Made by a program: the position numbers and the translations under genes. 64,000 nucleotides of DNA. Origin: Lysinibacillus sp. SGAir0095 (GTDB lineage Bacteria; Bacillota; Bacilli; Bacillales_A; Planococcaceae). Shown here in pieces: positions 44,779 to 53,894 of this stretch (positions within the stretch are counted from its first letter, which is position 1; every line of letters begins with the position of its first letter). The stretch spans positions 1,574,001 to 1,638,000 of the forward strand of contig NZ_CP028083.1 of assembly GCF_005491425.1 (NCBI RefSeq), read 5' to 3'. The notes beneath the pieces were generated by a model. That model searched no databases, had not been told where the DNA came from, and saw only the letters and a list, made by a program, of their open reading frames with translations.

Positions 44779-45192
44779 ATGGGGACAATGTACCAAGCTA
44801 GAGCAATGTCTATCCCAGAATTCCATCCAGAGCATAAGGAATATTGGGAAGCTGCTGAACAAGGAAAGTTGCTTATTAAGAAGTGCGATACCTGTTCACA
44901 GTGTCATTATTATCCACGTGAAATTTGCCCGTATTGCCAAAGTAGTCAAACAAGCTGGATGGAAGCGAACGGAAAAGGAAGTATATACACATATAGTGTC
45001 ATGCGTCATGGCACACCGTATGCCATAGCATTTGTTGAACTTGAAGAAGGTCCAAGATTGATGACAAATATAGTAGATTGCGACTTGGATACAGTGCATA
45101 TTAATCAACGGGTAAAAGTGGTATTTAAACAATCAGGAGCAGAAGACAATCCAGGACCATATATTCCTTGCTTTACTCCGGTTGAGGATTGA
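44779..45192 (+). CDS. DUF35 Zn-ribbon OB-fold protein
   Basis: This 137-residue protein has an N-terminal helix (FHPEHKEYWEAAEQGKLLIKKC), a four-cysteine zinc ribbon (CDTCSQCHYYPREICPYC, about 39-56) and an OB fold after it. It binds CoA-linked substrates as a partner of thiolase-fold enzymes. It sits next to such a gene, with a three-base gap and likely translational coupling. Confidence 0.9.
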   Translation: MGTMYQARAMSIPEFHPEHKEYWEAAEQGKLLIKKCDTCSQCHYYPREICPYCQSSQTSWMEANGKGSIYTYSVMRHGTPYAIAFVELEEGPRLMTNIVDCDLDTVHINQRVKVVFKQSGAEDNPGPYIPCFTPVED

Positions 45193-45342
45193 TAGGGAAG
45201 CTTTGTTGGATTTAATAGCACACTTACTATTAATAGACTGAAAATTATCTATATTGCAACTCGATTAATTCTCGTAACTATTATTTAGTTTTATAGAACC
45301 TATAAGTTCAGAAAAAGGACATAAAAACAGGAGTGAACAGAT

Positions 45343-47046
45343 TTGATCATCACAAAAGACGCACGTATTAAAATGCGTGATGGCGTCCATATCGCTGCAG
45401 ATATTTATAGGCCGCAATCGACAGAAAAAGTACCAGCATTACTAGCACTTAGTCCATACGGTAAAGAACTTCAAGCTCAAAGCTTAACACTGCCCCCACA
45501 AGCACGTCCAAGTCATCTTTGGAACGGGGCTATCGAAGCAGGGGATATTAATGAGGTTGTATCAAGAGGCTACGCACATGTTATTGCGGATGTACGTGGT
45601 ACGGGCACTTCAGAAGGACAAATGGTCGGTAATTATAACTCAGGTGGTCATGGAGATGGAAAAGATATCTATGATTTAGTAGAGTGGCTGGCAGAACAAG
45701 ATTGGTGTGATGGAAATATCGGAATGATTGGTATTTCTTACTTTGCTTCAGTTCAAATTTTAGGTGCAGCTGAACAACCACCTCATCTAAAAGCAATTTT
45801 TGTAAATGGTGGTCACTTTGATCTTTATGAGCTATGTTATCACGGAGGTATTATGTGGTTAATGCCACGTGCTTCACGTGAAGGACGTGGTGGCGATAGT
45901 GGTAATGCCTTTAATAATGTAGCAAGTAAGAGCTCAAAAGTATTTACAACGGCAGAGTTGAAAGAAAAAACTTTAGAACGTTTAAATGACCCAGATATAG
46001 CGCATTGGTCAGATTTCGTACATTTACTGCATTATCAAGACCGACACGAATTATGGATGGATTATTTATTAAATCCCCTGGATGGACCATTCTGGCAAGA
46101 AGGCCATGCAATGGAGGTCGCACATAAAGTAACGATTCCAACATATTTACAAGCCAAATGGGGCCGTGGATGGAATGTGGAAGGGACAATCGAAATGTTC
46201 CATAAAGTTTCGGGTATTAAGAAGATGGATATTCATGCATTACCTCCAATGCTGGAGCGACCTTTCCATGAATGTCATGACGAAATGTTCCGTTGGTATG
46301 ATTACTGGTTAAAAGGGATTGATAACGGCATTATGGAAGAACCAGCTGTACAATTCTCGGTAGAAGGTTCCTATGAAGTGCGTCAAGAAGATCGCTGGCC
46401 ATTGGCATTTGAAACGAAGAAGGAGTTCTACTTGCGTCCACGCCATAAAATTAGTGAGAACCCAGAGCCTTTAAGTACAGAATACGCGCATCCAGATGGT
46501 TTCTATCAAGCACCGCTAACGGTAACAACAACTTCGGAAAAATTAAAATGGTCAACCGATAAATTCCGTGAGCCAGTTGAATTCACCGGCACGGGTGCAT
46601 TAAACATATTCGCTGAAATCGATACAGATGATACAAACTTCATAGCAAAACTGTATGATATAGCACCCAATGGTAGTCGTACTCTAATGACTTCTGGATA
46701 CTTGAAGGCTTCCCATCGCGAATTAAATGAAGTGAAATCGACTCATGGTGAGCCATGGCATCCACATAATCGCGTCATTCCAGTAACACCTGGAGAAATA
46801 AATGAGTATGCCATTCGTTTGTATCCATTCTCATTCCTCATAAAACCGGGACACCGTATTGAATTAGAGCTTTCATGTAATGAACCTCTGGATGGAGAAG
46901 ATGCAAAACTATTACCGCCAGATAGCTACCACTTACCAAGTGGCCGTGCAACTATGCACAAAATTTATCGGGATAAGAATCATCCATCACGTTTGATCTT
47001 ACCCATGATTCCGAAAGAACATAATGTTTTAAATAAAATAATATAA
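45343..47046 (+). CDS. CocE/NonD-family alpha/beta hydrolase (esterase)
   Basis: The 567-residue protein is of the X-Pro dipeptidyl-peptidase/cocaine-esterase class. The N-terminal hydrolase core has DVRGTGTSEG and the nucleophile Ser132 in IGISYFA. A C-terminal jelly-roll domain (about 330-550, FTGTGALNIFAEIDTDDTNF) is typical. It probably opens an ester or amide in the pathway substrate. The TTG start follows CAGGAGTG at a spacing of about nine. The 150-base gap upstream shows no clear promoter. Confidence 0.87.
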   Translation: MIITKDARIKMRDGVHIAADIYRPQSTEKVPALLALSPYGKELQAQSLTLPPQARPSHLWNGAIEAGDINEVVSRGYAHVIADVRGTGTSEGQMVGNYNSGGHGDGKDIYDLVEWLAEQDWCDGNIGMIGISYFASVQILGAAEQPPHLKAIFVNGGHFDLYELCYHGGIMWLMPRASREGRGGDSGNAFNNVASKSSKVFTTAELKEKTLERLNDPDIAHWSDFVHLLHYQDRHELWMDYLLNPLDGPFWQEGHAMEVAHKVTIPTYLQAKWGRGWNVEGTIEMFHKVSGIKKMDIHALPPMLERPFHECHDEMFRWYDYWLKGIDNGIMEEPAVQFSVEGSYEVRQEDRWPLAFETKKEFYLRPRHKISENPEPLSTEYAHPDGFYQAPLTVTTTSEKLKWSTDKFREPVEFTGTGALNIFAEIDTDDTNFIAKLYDIAPNGSRTLMTSGYLKASHRELNEVKSTHGEPWHPHNRVIPVTPGEINEYAIRLYPFSFLIKPGHRIELELSCNEPLDGEDAKLLPPDSYHLPSGRATMHKIYRDKNHPSRLILPMIPKEHNVLNKII

Positions 47047-47130
47047 ATGTCGAGTTTGTGAACCACTTCAAGATTACGGCTTATCAACAAGGCTTGGTGC
47101 TTTCTTAGTAACTTAAAAGGAGTGAGACCA

Positions 47131-48078
47131 ATGGAAAAATCTGTACGTATCATCCCTATTGAATGCAAATTTGGACCAGTAACTGCTTTTGCCTATTATG
47201 TGGATGCTCCTGAGCCTGCAATCATAGACACAGGAGTCAATACTTCTGCTATTCATGATATTGAACCAACATTAGCCGAACATGGTATCAATATTGAAGA
47301 TATTCGTTGGATCTTGTTGACACATGGCCATGTTGATCATCTTGGCGGTGTTTCGGAATTGTGGGAAAAGACCGGAAGACGTGCAAAAGTAGTCATTTCA
47401 AAAAAAGAAGCTCGACTCTTGCGTGATCGCAACGAACATATTGTTGATTATAAGGCGCTGCAAGGGAAGTACATTAAAGATCCAGCAATTCAAATAAAGC
47501 ATATTGAGATGCTAAAAACTGATATTGGTGCCAATATTGAACCTGATTTAGAAGTGGTTGAAGGTGACCATATTAGTCTTGGTGGAGATATTACTCTAAC
47601 AGTTATTGAAACACCTGGACACTCTATTGGTTCTCTCACCTTTTTAATAGATGGTTTAGATTGGGCGTTTGCTGCAGATGCAGTTCAAATGTATGGGGGC
47701 CTAGGAGGCTTACCTACAATTGAAACTCCAACACAATATCGTGCAAGCCTACATCGCTTGTTAGAAGAGGTTCAACCGAAACGATTGTATCTGGGGCATC
47801 CTTTCCGTAATGTTAATGGTGAATTGCAAAATGCACAAATCGAAGGGGAACAAATAAAAGCTGTCTTACAAGCAAGTCTAGAAATGGACGCAAAATTAGC
47901 TGAAATTGTAAAAAGTCATTTAAGTAATAGATCTCTTACTGATCATCATGAATTGTATGGACCTTACGGAAAGATTGCTGAAGAAATTGGATATACAGGA
48001 GATCCAAGGAACCTACCATGTGCGTTTTTTGTTACAATAAATGGATATAAAGAAGAATTATTTGGTTCATTGAACTAA
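47131..48078 (+). CDS. MBL-fold metallo-hydrolase
   Basis: The 315-residue protein has the metallo-beta-lactamase motif THGHVDHLGG (His65, His67, Asp69, His70), a later His in ETPGHSIGS, the Asp in FAADAV and LGHPFR. The family includes glyoxalase II, lactonases and thioesterases, so a CoA-thioester or lactone hydrolase is plausible here. ATG 47131 follows AAAGGAGTG. GTG 47122 lies inside that site. Confidence 0.87.
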   Translation: MEKSVRIIPIECKFGPVTAFAYYVDAPEPAIIDTGVNTSAIHDIEPTLAEHGINIEDIRWILLTHGHVDHLGGVSELWEKTGRRAKVVISKKEARLLRDRNEHIVDYKALQGKYIKDPAIQIKHIEMLKTDIGANIEPDLEVVEGDHISLGGDITLTVIETPGHSIGSLTFLIDGLDWAFAADAVQMYGGLGGLPTIETPTQYRASLHRLLEEVQPKRLYLGHPFRNVNGELQNAQIEGEQIKAVLQASLEMDAKLAEIVKSHLSNRSLTDHHELYGPYGKIAEEIGYTGDPRNLPCAFFVTINGYKEELFGSLN

Positions 48079-48097
48079 TGAAAGGAGGAGACTCTTA

Positions 48098-48790
48098 GTG
48101 ATTCAAAAAAGGTTTGAAAGTGCTCTTCAAGCAGTTAGCGATATGAAAGATGGTGCAACATTATTGGTTGGAGGATTTGGTGGAAGCGGATTACCATCCA
48201 GCCTTGTTGCAGCACTTGTAAAGCAGGGAGCAAAAGATTTAACAGTAGTCTCAAACAATATTGGCGCTGTTAGTGATGGGGTAGCCGCTCTAATTAGTAA
48301 CGACCAGGTTAAAAAGATCATCTGCTCTTTTCCAGTAGGTCCACACGCCGATGATTTAATTGATCGACTTCAAAAAGGGACAATTGACTTAGAAATTGTT
48401 CCTCAAGGAACATTAGCTGAACGCATTCGTGCAGGCGGTGCTGGGGTTCCAGCCTTTTATACACCAACAGCTGTAAATACAGAGCTTGGTGATGGGAAGG
48501 AAACTCGAGTCTTTAATGGTCGAGAATTCGTACTAGAGCATGCAATTGTCGGTGATTTTGCATTTATCAAAGGACAAAAGGCAGATCGTTGGGGTAATCT
48601 CATCTACTATAAAACCCAACGTAACTTTAATCCTGTCATGGCGACAGCCGCACGCGTTACGATTGCTGAGGTAAATGAAATTGTCGAAGTCGGACAGCTT
48701 GACCCAGAAAGCATTATCACACCTAGCATTTTCGTTCACCGTTTAGTAAAGGTCGCGTCTTTGCCAGAAAGGATAGGTGTTAGTTCATGA
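48098..48790 (+). CDS. 3-oxoacid CoA-transferase subunit A
   Basis: The 230-residue alpha subunit of a SCOT-type CoA transferase resembles CatI/PcaI. It shows the CoA-binding VGGFGGSGLPSSLV, TVVSNNIG, the VPQGTLAERIRAGG block and KADRWGNLIYYKTQRNFNP. It moves CoA from a donor such as succinyl-CoA to a 3-oxo acid. GTG 48098 follows AGGAGGAG. It overlaps subunit B by four bases. The acceptor is not known. Confidence 0.92.
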   Translation: MIQKRFESALQAVSDMKDGATLLVGGFGGSGLPSSLVAALVKQGAKDLTVVSNNIGAVSDGVAALISNDQVKKIICSFPVGPHADDLIDRLQKGTIDLEIVPQGTLAERIRAGGAGVPAFYTPTAVNTELGDGKETRVFNGREFVLEHAIVGDFAFIKGQKADRWGNLIYYKTQRNFNPVMATAARVTIAEVNEIVEVGQLDPESIITPSIFVHRLVKVASLPERIGVSS

Positions 48791-49461
48791 ATAACGAAAA
48801 GGTAATTGGATGGTCAAAGCATGAATTGGCAGCTCGTGTAGCAATTGATCTAGAAGATGGCTGGTTCGTTAATCTGGGAATCGGAATACCCACACTTGTA
48901 GCTGATTTTATCCCTGATGGTAGAGAAATAATCCTCCACAGTGAAAATGGTATCCTTGGGCTAGGTCCAAAGCCGGCACCGGGAGAGGAAGATCCGGATC
49001 TTGTGAATGCTGGAAAAGAGCCGATTACACTAAAACCAGGTGGTAGCTTTTTCTCTCAAGCGGATTCTTTTGCAATGATTCGTGGGGGACACCTTGATGC
49101 AACGATTCTGGGAGCTTTTCAAGTTTCGCAGTCAGGTGACCTTGCAAGCTGGAAACTGCCAAACGCTACTCTTGGTCGTGTTGGTGGTGCGATGGATTTA
49201 ACAGCCGGAAGTAAACGAGTTTACCTATGCATGCAGCATACAACAAAAAAGGGTGAAGCAAAAATTGTAGAGGAGTGTACGTATCCACTAACAACGCCTC
49301 GTTGTGTTGATCGAATTTACACTGATCTTGCTGTCATTGATGTGACGGAAGAGGGTCTGATAGTTCGTGAACTTGCACCTGGTGTGACATTTGAATATGT
49401 ACAGAAATACACTGCAGCACCCCTTAAACTTCAATTAGAAGCGATAGGAGCTAGGCAATGA
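48787..49461 (+). CDS. 3-oxoacid CoA-transferase subunit B
   Basis: The 224-residue beta subunit carries the catalytic glutamate in ILHSENGILGLGP. GIGIPTLVADFIP and GGHLDATILGAFQVSQSGDLASW are also conserved. It acts with subunit A in forming a glutamyl-CoA intermediate. The start overlaps subunit A (ATGA) and its end overlaps the GntR gene (ATGA), so enzyme and regulator genes are coupled. Confidence 0.92.
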   Translation: MNNEKVIGWSKHELAARVAIDLEDGWFVNLGIGIPTLVADFIPDGREIILHSENGILGLGPKPAPGEEDPDLVNAGKEPITLKPGGSFFSQADSFAMIRGGHLDATILGAFQVSQSGDLASWKLPNATLGRVGGAMDLTAGSKRVYLCMQHTTKKGEAKIVEECTYPLTTPRCVDRIYTDLAVIDVTEEGLIVRELAPGVTFEYVQKYTAAPLKLQLEAIGARQ

Positions 49462-50213
49462 CAAAACAAACCAAAAAACATACAATCGATCGAAGTTCTG
49501 CAATCCCTCTTTATAAACAAATTAAGGATATTTTAATTCTTGAACTCAGGGCAAGTGAGGGCGATACCGGAAAACCATTTAGCACGGAGCAAGAGCTTGT
49601 AGAACGGTTCCGAGTAAGTCGAGCACCTGTACGTCAGGCATTGAAAGAGCTTGCAAACGAAGGATACGTATATCGAGAAAGAGCAAAAGGTACATTTCCT
49701 GTTCAAGAACTGCCTGTACGTCCTCTTGGGTTAGAGTTAGGGGGTCTTGTTGGCTTCCTTCGTCAACAAGGGATAGAGTGTAATTCTAAAATTATAGGAC
49801 TGGATCGTGTTTTTCCACCTGAGAATCTTTGTTCAATCCTTCGCTTAAATCCGAGTGATACGGTTTTAAGAATTTCTCGCTTGATCTTACTTAAAGAGAA
49901 GCCTCTTGTATGGACACAAACTTATCTCTTTGTACCAGATGACTTCCATCCAAGTGCTCAAGAACTAGAGGAGTCAGAAAGCGTGTTTGTTCTTCTGCAA
50001 AGTGATCAAGGTACCTATGTTGCTAGAGGTGATCACCAAATTTACGCTTCAGGTGCCACTAGTGAAGATGCTGAAATTTTGGATCTTGAAGTTGGGGAAC
50101 CGGTACTAGTAATGGAGACCAAGTTATACACGCGTAATGATCAAGCGATTGGTTGGCGTAGAGCTGTCCATAGAGCAGATGAATATAAATTATCCTTTAC
50201 CGTGAACAGATAG
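49458..50213 (+). CDS. GntR-family (HutC-type, UTRA) transcriptional regulator
   Basis: The 251-residue protein has an N-terminal winged helix (about 10-78: SSAIPLYKQIKDILILEL, FRVSRAPVRQALKELANEGY) and a C-terminal UTRA effector domain (about 100-245). It is the only pathway-type regulator seen in the island, so it is the likely sensor of the substrate or a CoA intermediate. A strong inverted repeat lies downstream at 50310-50376. Its own operator is not certain. Confidence 0.9.
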   Translation: MTKQTKKHTIDRSSAIPLYKQIKDILILELRASEGDTGKPFSTEQELVERFRVSRAPVRQALKELANEGYVYRERAKGTFPVQELPVRPLGLELGGLVGFLRQQGIECNSKIIGLDRVFPPENLCSILRLNPSDTVLRISRLILLKEKPLVWTQTYLFVPDDFHPSAQELEESESVFVLLQSDQGTYVARGDHQIYASGATSEDAEILDLEVGEPVLVMETKLYTRNDQAIGWRRAVHRADEYKLSFTVNR

Positions 50214-50309
50214 GATTGTATGTGTAATTAGACAAAAGTAACTTAGTTTGGAAAGCGATGGAAGCTAGCTATTTTCACCTTCATTTTGCATCTAATCTAT
50301 TTTGCTAAG

Positions 50310-50376
50310 ATTTTAACTAGTAGAAAAGGGTTCAATTCATTTTATAGTTAAAGAATCCAATTCTACTAGTTAAAAT
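50310..50376. repeat. Perfect 16-bp inverted repeat ahead of the flavin monooxygenase gene
   Basis: ATTTTAACTAGTAGAA (50310-50325) and TTCTACTAGTTAAAAT (50361-50376) are perfect complements around a 35-base centre that also pairs partly (AAGGGTT against AATCCAA). The right arm ends four bases before a -35-like TTGTTT at 50380. There is no clear T run. It is either a regulator binding pair or a long AT-rich stem ending the gntR transcript. Confidence 0.6.
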
Positions 50377-50379
50377 AAC

Positions 50380-50408
50380 TTGTTTAATATTTTTGGAATG
50401 TTTATAGA
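50380..50408 (+). promoter_or_regulatory. Candidate sigma-A promoter of the flavin monooxygenase gene
   Basis: TTGTTT (50380-50385), a 17-base spacer, and TATAGA (50403-50408). The match is imperfect. The adjacent inverted repeat makes control at this point likely. Confidence 0.4.
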
Positions 50409-50500
50409 ATATTATTTGAAACTGCAGAGATAGACCATCTTTTATTCTTTTAGATTGCCTTTCAAAATAAAAAATACTTAGAGTCTAGGGGGAAATAGTT

Positions 50501-51607
50501 ATGTCAACAAACTCATTAAGAATTGCCGTAATTGGAGGCGGTATTGCAGGTACAGCTGTGGCAAATGCTCTAAAGGTTAGAGGAATTCGTGCGGACGTTT
50601 ATGAACAAGCTTCAGAATTTGCTGAAGTAGGAGCTGGAATTGGTTTACGTCCACCCAGTGTAAACTGCTTTAAAAAATGGGACTTATACGAAGCGTTGGA
50701 AAAAGTAACTTCTCGCAGTGATTTAATGGAAATAATCCAAGGGGATGATCAAGTCTTAATAAGAGAAACTTGGCCTGTTTTAACGGAAGACAAAACAGAT
50801 GCCTATGCTCGTTTAATTCACCGTGCAGACGTTTTAGATACATTAATTGCCGGAGTTCCAGAAGACCAACTTCATTTAAATCATCGATTGACAGAAATCA
50901 TAGATCATGGAATGTATTCAGAAGTGAAATTTGCAAACGGTAACAAAATCGAGGCTGATATTGTCATTGCGGCTGATGGTATTCGTTCACCTATTCGTGG
51001 GCAGGTTTTAGGACAACATGAGCCTGTGTATTCTGGATATTTGGCTCATCGTGTATTAATCCCATTTGAGGCTGCACTTGGTATGGCATCTGAGGAAAAT
51101 ATTCTGCGCATCTATGTAGATGGCGATAATTCGTTTTATTTATTACCATTAGAAAATCGTAACCAAGTGTCTGTCGATATCACAGTTCCTGGAGAGTTTG
51201 CATGGCGTCCAGAACTTACGAAGGAAGAAATTATGGAAAGCATAAAAGGCTTCGGTCCTACACTTCAAAAAATTGTTGAGAATATTAAGTTAGAGGATAT
51301 TGTATCTCGACCTTTATGTGACCTTGAGCCAATTAGCAAATGGAGTACAAAGACAATCACGTTAATTGGTGACGCTGCTCATGCAATGCTTCATAACCAA
51401 GGTCAGGGTGCTAATATGGCTATTCAAGATGCTGAAGTATTAGCAGAAGCAATTTCTGAAGCAGCTGCAGGAACTATTACAGTTGCGCAGAGCTTACAAA
51501 AATATGAAGAGCAACGTAAACCAATAACGAAGCTTTACCAGGAATTGTCCCGTCTCTTCCCTACAGATCAAGCGGAGACTGCTTTCCCGGAAAAAGCTCA
51601 CTTCTAA
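50501..51607 (+). CDS. FAD-dependent monooxygenase (salicylate/6-hydroxynicotinate type)
   Basis: The 368-residue class A flavoprotein hydroxylase has the GxGxxG FAD motif (VIGGGIAGTAVANAL), the DG motif (IAADGIRSPIRG) and the GD motif (LIGDAAHAMLHNQGQGANMAI). Such enzymes hydroxylate, often with loss of a carboxyl, aromatic or N-heteroaromatic acids. It is monocistronic between two terminator-like elements. It may prepare the substrate for the meta-cleavage steps further on. Confidence 0.88.
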   Translation: MSTNSLRIAVIGGGIAGTAVANALKVRGIRADVYEQASEFAEVGAGIGLRPPSVNCFKKWDLYEALEKVTSRSDLMEIIQGDDQVLIRETWPVLTEDKTDAYARLIHRADVLDTLIAGVPEDQLHLNHRLTEIIDHGMYSEVKFANGNKIEADIVIAADGIRSPIRGQVLGQHEPVYSGYLAHRVLIPFEAALGMASEENILRIYVDGDNSFYLLPLENRNQVSVDITVPGEFAWRPELTKEEIMESIKGFGPTLQKIVENIKLEDIVSRPLCDLEPISKWSTKTITLIGDAAHAMLHNQGQGANMAIQDAEVLAEAISEAAAGTITVAQSLQKYEEQRKPITKLYQELSRLFPTDQAETAFPEKAHF

Positions 51608-51617
51608 AAAACAATAT

Positions 51618-51658
51618 GGCTGATTATTTTTGTGAGGAAAATAATCAGCCTCATTTTA
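51618..51658 (+). terminator. Terminator after the flavin monooxygenase gene
   Basis: GGCTGATTATTTT (51618-51630) and AAAATAATCAGCC (51638-51650) are a perfect 13-bp inverted repeat followed by TCATTTT. Confidence 0.85.
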
Positions 51659-51773
51659 TCATAGCTACTAAGCTATTTGATAGTAAAATGCTAAAACAAA
51701 AAAATAACTAAACATTAGTAGTAAACAAGAATATTTTTCTATACATGAAAAAACAATATAAGGAGGTACGATT

Positions 51774-52694
51774 ATGCCATTACATCCGGAGATTAAGAAG
51801 GTTTTAGATTCCATCCCCCCATCTGATGGTACGCTTAAAATCATTCCTGAAGAGTTTCGTAAATATGATGGTCCTGTGTTACCAATAGAGCAGCGTGTAC
51901 AAGTACATTCAGTTGAAAAACGAACAATTCGAACTAATGAAGCGGACATTGATGTAAGAATTTACACACCGGCAGAAGCTGACTTCTATCCAGTGCTTTT
52001 ATATTTCCACGGTGGAGCCTTCTTCTCGGGAAGCTTAGAAACGCATGATGAGATTGTCAGACCGATTTGTAAAGAATCCGGCTATAAGGTAATTTCAGTA
52101 GGATACCGACTTGCACCTGAGCATCCTTTCCCCAGCGGCTTAAATGATTGCTATAATGTGGCAAAATGGGTAACAGAGCATATGGATGAGTTGAAATGGG
52201 ATGGGCAGAACCTTGCTGTTGCAGGAGATAGTGCAGGCGGTAATTTGGCTGCTGCAGTATCACTATTGGCACGTGCGAAAAAGGAGTTTACGATTTCAAA
52301 GCAAGTTTTATTTTACCCTTCACTAGACCTTGACTTAAGTGAATTGCGTTATCCTTCATTAACTGAAAATGCGAAGGGGTATTTTGTAGAAACAGAGGCC
52401 TTACCAGAGTATAATTCTTTCTATCTAGTAGGTGATGTTGATCCAAATAATCCTCTTGTGTCACCAATTCGTGAAGAGAATCTAACAAATTTGCCTAATG
52501 CACTTATTATCACAGCAGAATACGATCCAATGAGAGATGAAGGGGAATTGTTTGCTGAAAAACTTAAGAAATCTGGAGTCCTTGTAGAGAGAAAGCGATA
52601 TGAGGGAGTTACTCACGGATTTTTAGGAAAGTGGACACATTTAAACGAATACAAAGGTGTTTACCAAAGAGCAGGGGAATTTTTAAATAAATAA
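51774..52694 (+). CDS. Alpha/beta hydrolase of the hormone-sensitive lipase family
   Basis: The 306-residue esterase shows the HSL oxyanion motif HGGAFFSG, the nucleophile Ser153 in AGDSAGGN, an acidic residue in EYDPMRDEG and the His in THGFLG. It would split short-chain or aryl esters. The start follows a strong AAGGAGG. It is flanked by terminators on both sides, so it forms its own unit. Confidence 0.9.
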   Translation: MPLHPEIKKVLDSIPPSDGTLKIIPEEFRKYDGPVLPIEQRVQVHSVEKRTIRTNEADIDVRIYTPAEADFYPVLLYFHGGAFFSGSLETHDEIVRPICKESGYKVISVGYRLAPEHPFPSGLNDCYNVAKWVTEHMDELKWDGQNLAVAGDSAGGNLAAAVSLLARAKKEFTISKQVLFYPSLDLDLSELRYPSLTENAKGYFVETEALPEYNSFYLVGDVDPNNPLVSPIREENLTNLPNALIITAEYDPMRDEGELFAEKLKKSGVLVERKRYEGVTHGFLGKWTHLNEYKGVYQRAGEFLNK

Positions 52695-52718
52695 AGTAAA
52701 CGTACAATGAAAATAATA

Positions 52719-52758
52719 GGGCTGTTCAGAAGAAGGATTATTCTGAATAGCCCTTTCT
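52719..52758 (+). terminator. Terminator after the esterase gene
   Basis: GGGCTGTTCAGAA (52719-52731) pairs with TTCTGAATAGCCC (52741-52753), with one mismatch, followed by TTTCT. Confidence 0.82.
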
Positions 52759-52779
52759 ATTGTTTGAACACATTCAATA

Positions 52780-52838
52780 TTCAGAAAATTTAAAATAACT
52801 TTAAAACTATTTTTATATTTCAGAAAATTTTATATAAT
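52780..52838 (+). promoter_or_regulatory. Direct repeats and -10 upstream of the TAXI-TRAP operon
   Basis: TTCAGAAAATTT occurs at 52780-52791 and again at 52819-52830, 39 bases apart. The second copy lies three bases before a perfect TATAAT at 52833-52838. There is no clear -35. The arrangement fits an activator or repressor that binds direct repeats. Confidence 0.45.
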
Positions 52839-52922
52839 GAATAAAGTTTCATCTTTTGGGTCTTCTTGGCAGTACTTAATCTATAGGATGAATCAAAAAT
52901 TAATATAATAGGGGGTTATATT

Positions 52923-53894
52923 ATGAAGAAAATTACTCTACTTTCATCTTTAGCGCTAGCAGCATTTTTAGCTGGCTGTAGCTCAGATGATGCGGGTGAT
53001 ACAGCAGAAAAATCAGGGGAAGGTTTAGATACTAACATCGTAACGATTGGTACAGGTGGAGCAAGTGGTCCTTATAACATTTTAGGAACAACACTAGCAG
53101 ATACATATACATCTGAATTCGATGTTAATTCACGTACACAAACGACTGGCGCATCAGTTGAAAATATTAACTTATTATCTCAAGGGAAAATTGAAATGGC
53201 TTTTGTAATGAGTGATGCGTTGTCTCAAGCGTTAGCGGGTGAAGTTTCCTTCACTGAGCCTGTAGAAAATGTTTCACAAATTGCAACAATCTATCCAAAT
53301 GTTGTTCAAATTATTACAAAAGAAGGTTCAGGAATTAAGACGATTGAAGATTTAAAAGGAAAACGTGTTGCTGTAGGAGATCAAAATTCTGGTGTTGAAG
53401 TGAATGCGCGTCAACTTTTAGAAGGGCATGGTATTACTTATGATGATATACAAGTAGATTATCTTGGTTATGCCGAGGCAGCAAGCGGTCTATCTGCGGG
53501 GACAATTGATGCAGCTTTCTTAACTAGCGGACTACCAAATGCTTCAGTATTGGAATTATCTGAAACTCTTGGTATTGAACTTGTTTCAGTTGAAGCAGGA
53601 AATGTCGAAGAAATTGCTAAGGAACATCCATACTTCATCTCCTATGAAATTCCTGCAAATACTTATGGAAACGCGGAGCCGATTATGACTGCAGCTGTTC
53701 CAAATGCTCTAGTTGTAAGAACTGATATGAGTGAAGATGATGTCTACAATTTAACAAAAGGGATTTTCGAAAATCTAGATAAATTAGAAAATTCTCATCA
53801 GGCTGCAAAAGAAATTACTTTAGAAGGTGCGCAGGAAAGTCTAATTGCACCGCTTCACCCAGGTGCTAAGAAATTCTACGATGAACAAAAGTAA
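52923..53894 (+). CDS. TAXI-family TRAP transporter solute-binding lipoprotein
   Basis: The 323-residue lipoprotein has the lipobox LAGC with Cys19. The TAXI fold follows (IGTGGASGPYNILGTTLADTY, NINLLSQGKIEMAFVMSD, LKGKRVAVGDQNSGVEVNARQLL). It captures an organic acid outside the cell for the fused permease encoded downstream. In this island an aromatic or 2-oxo acid is likely. It overlaps the DUF1850 gene by 14 bases. Confidence 0.93.
   Translation: MKKITLLSSLALAAFLAGCSSDDAGDTAEKSGEGLDTNIVTIGTGGASGPYNILGTTLADTYTSEFDVNSRTQTTGASVENINLLSQGKIEMAFVMSDALSQALAGEVSFTEPVENVSQIATIYPNVVQIITKEGSGIKTIEDLKGKRVAVGDQNSGVEVNARQLLEGHGITYDDIQVDYLGYAEAASGLSAGTIDAAFLTSGLPNASVLELSETLGIELVSVEAGNVEEIAKEHPYFISYEIPANTYGNAEPIMTAAVPNALVVRTDMSEDDVYNLTKGIFENLDKLENSHQAAKEITLEGAQESLIAPLHPGAKKFYDEQK

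Noticed and set aside
48098-49461. IpdAB steroid ring hydrolase instead of a CoA-transferase
   Set aside because: Together with thiolase-DUF35 and Hsa-like genes a steroid pathway was considered. However, the sequence fits 3-oxoadipate/3-oxoacid transferases (CatI/PcaI type) and keeps the catalytic Glu in HSENG, and no steroid-ring genes (KstD, Ksh) are present.
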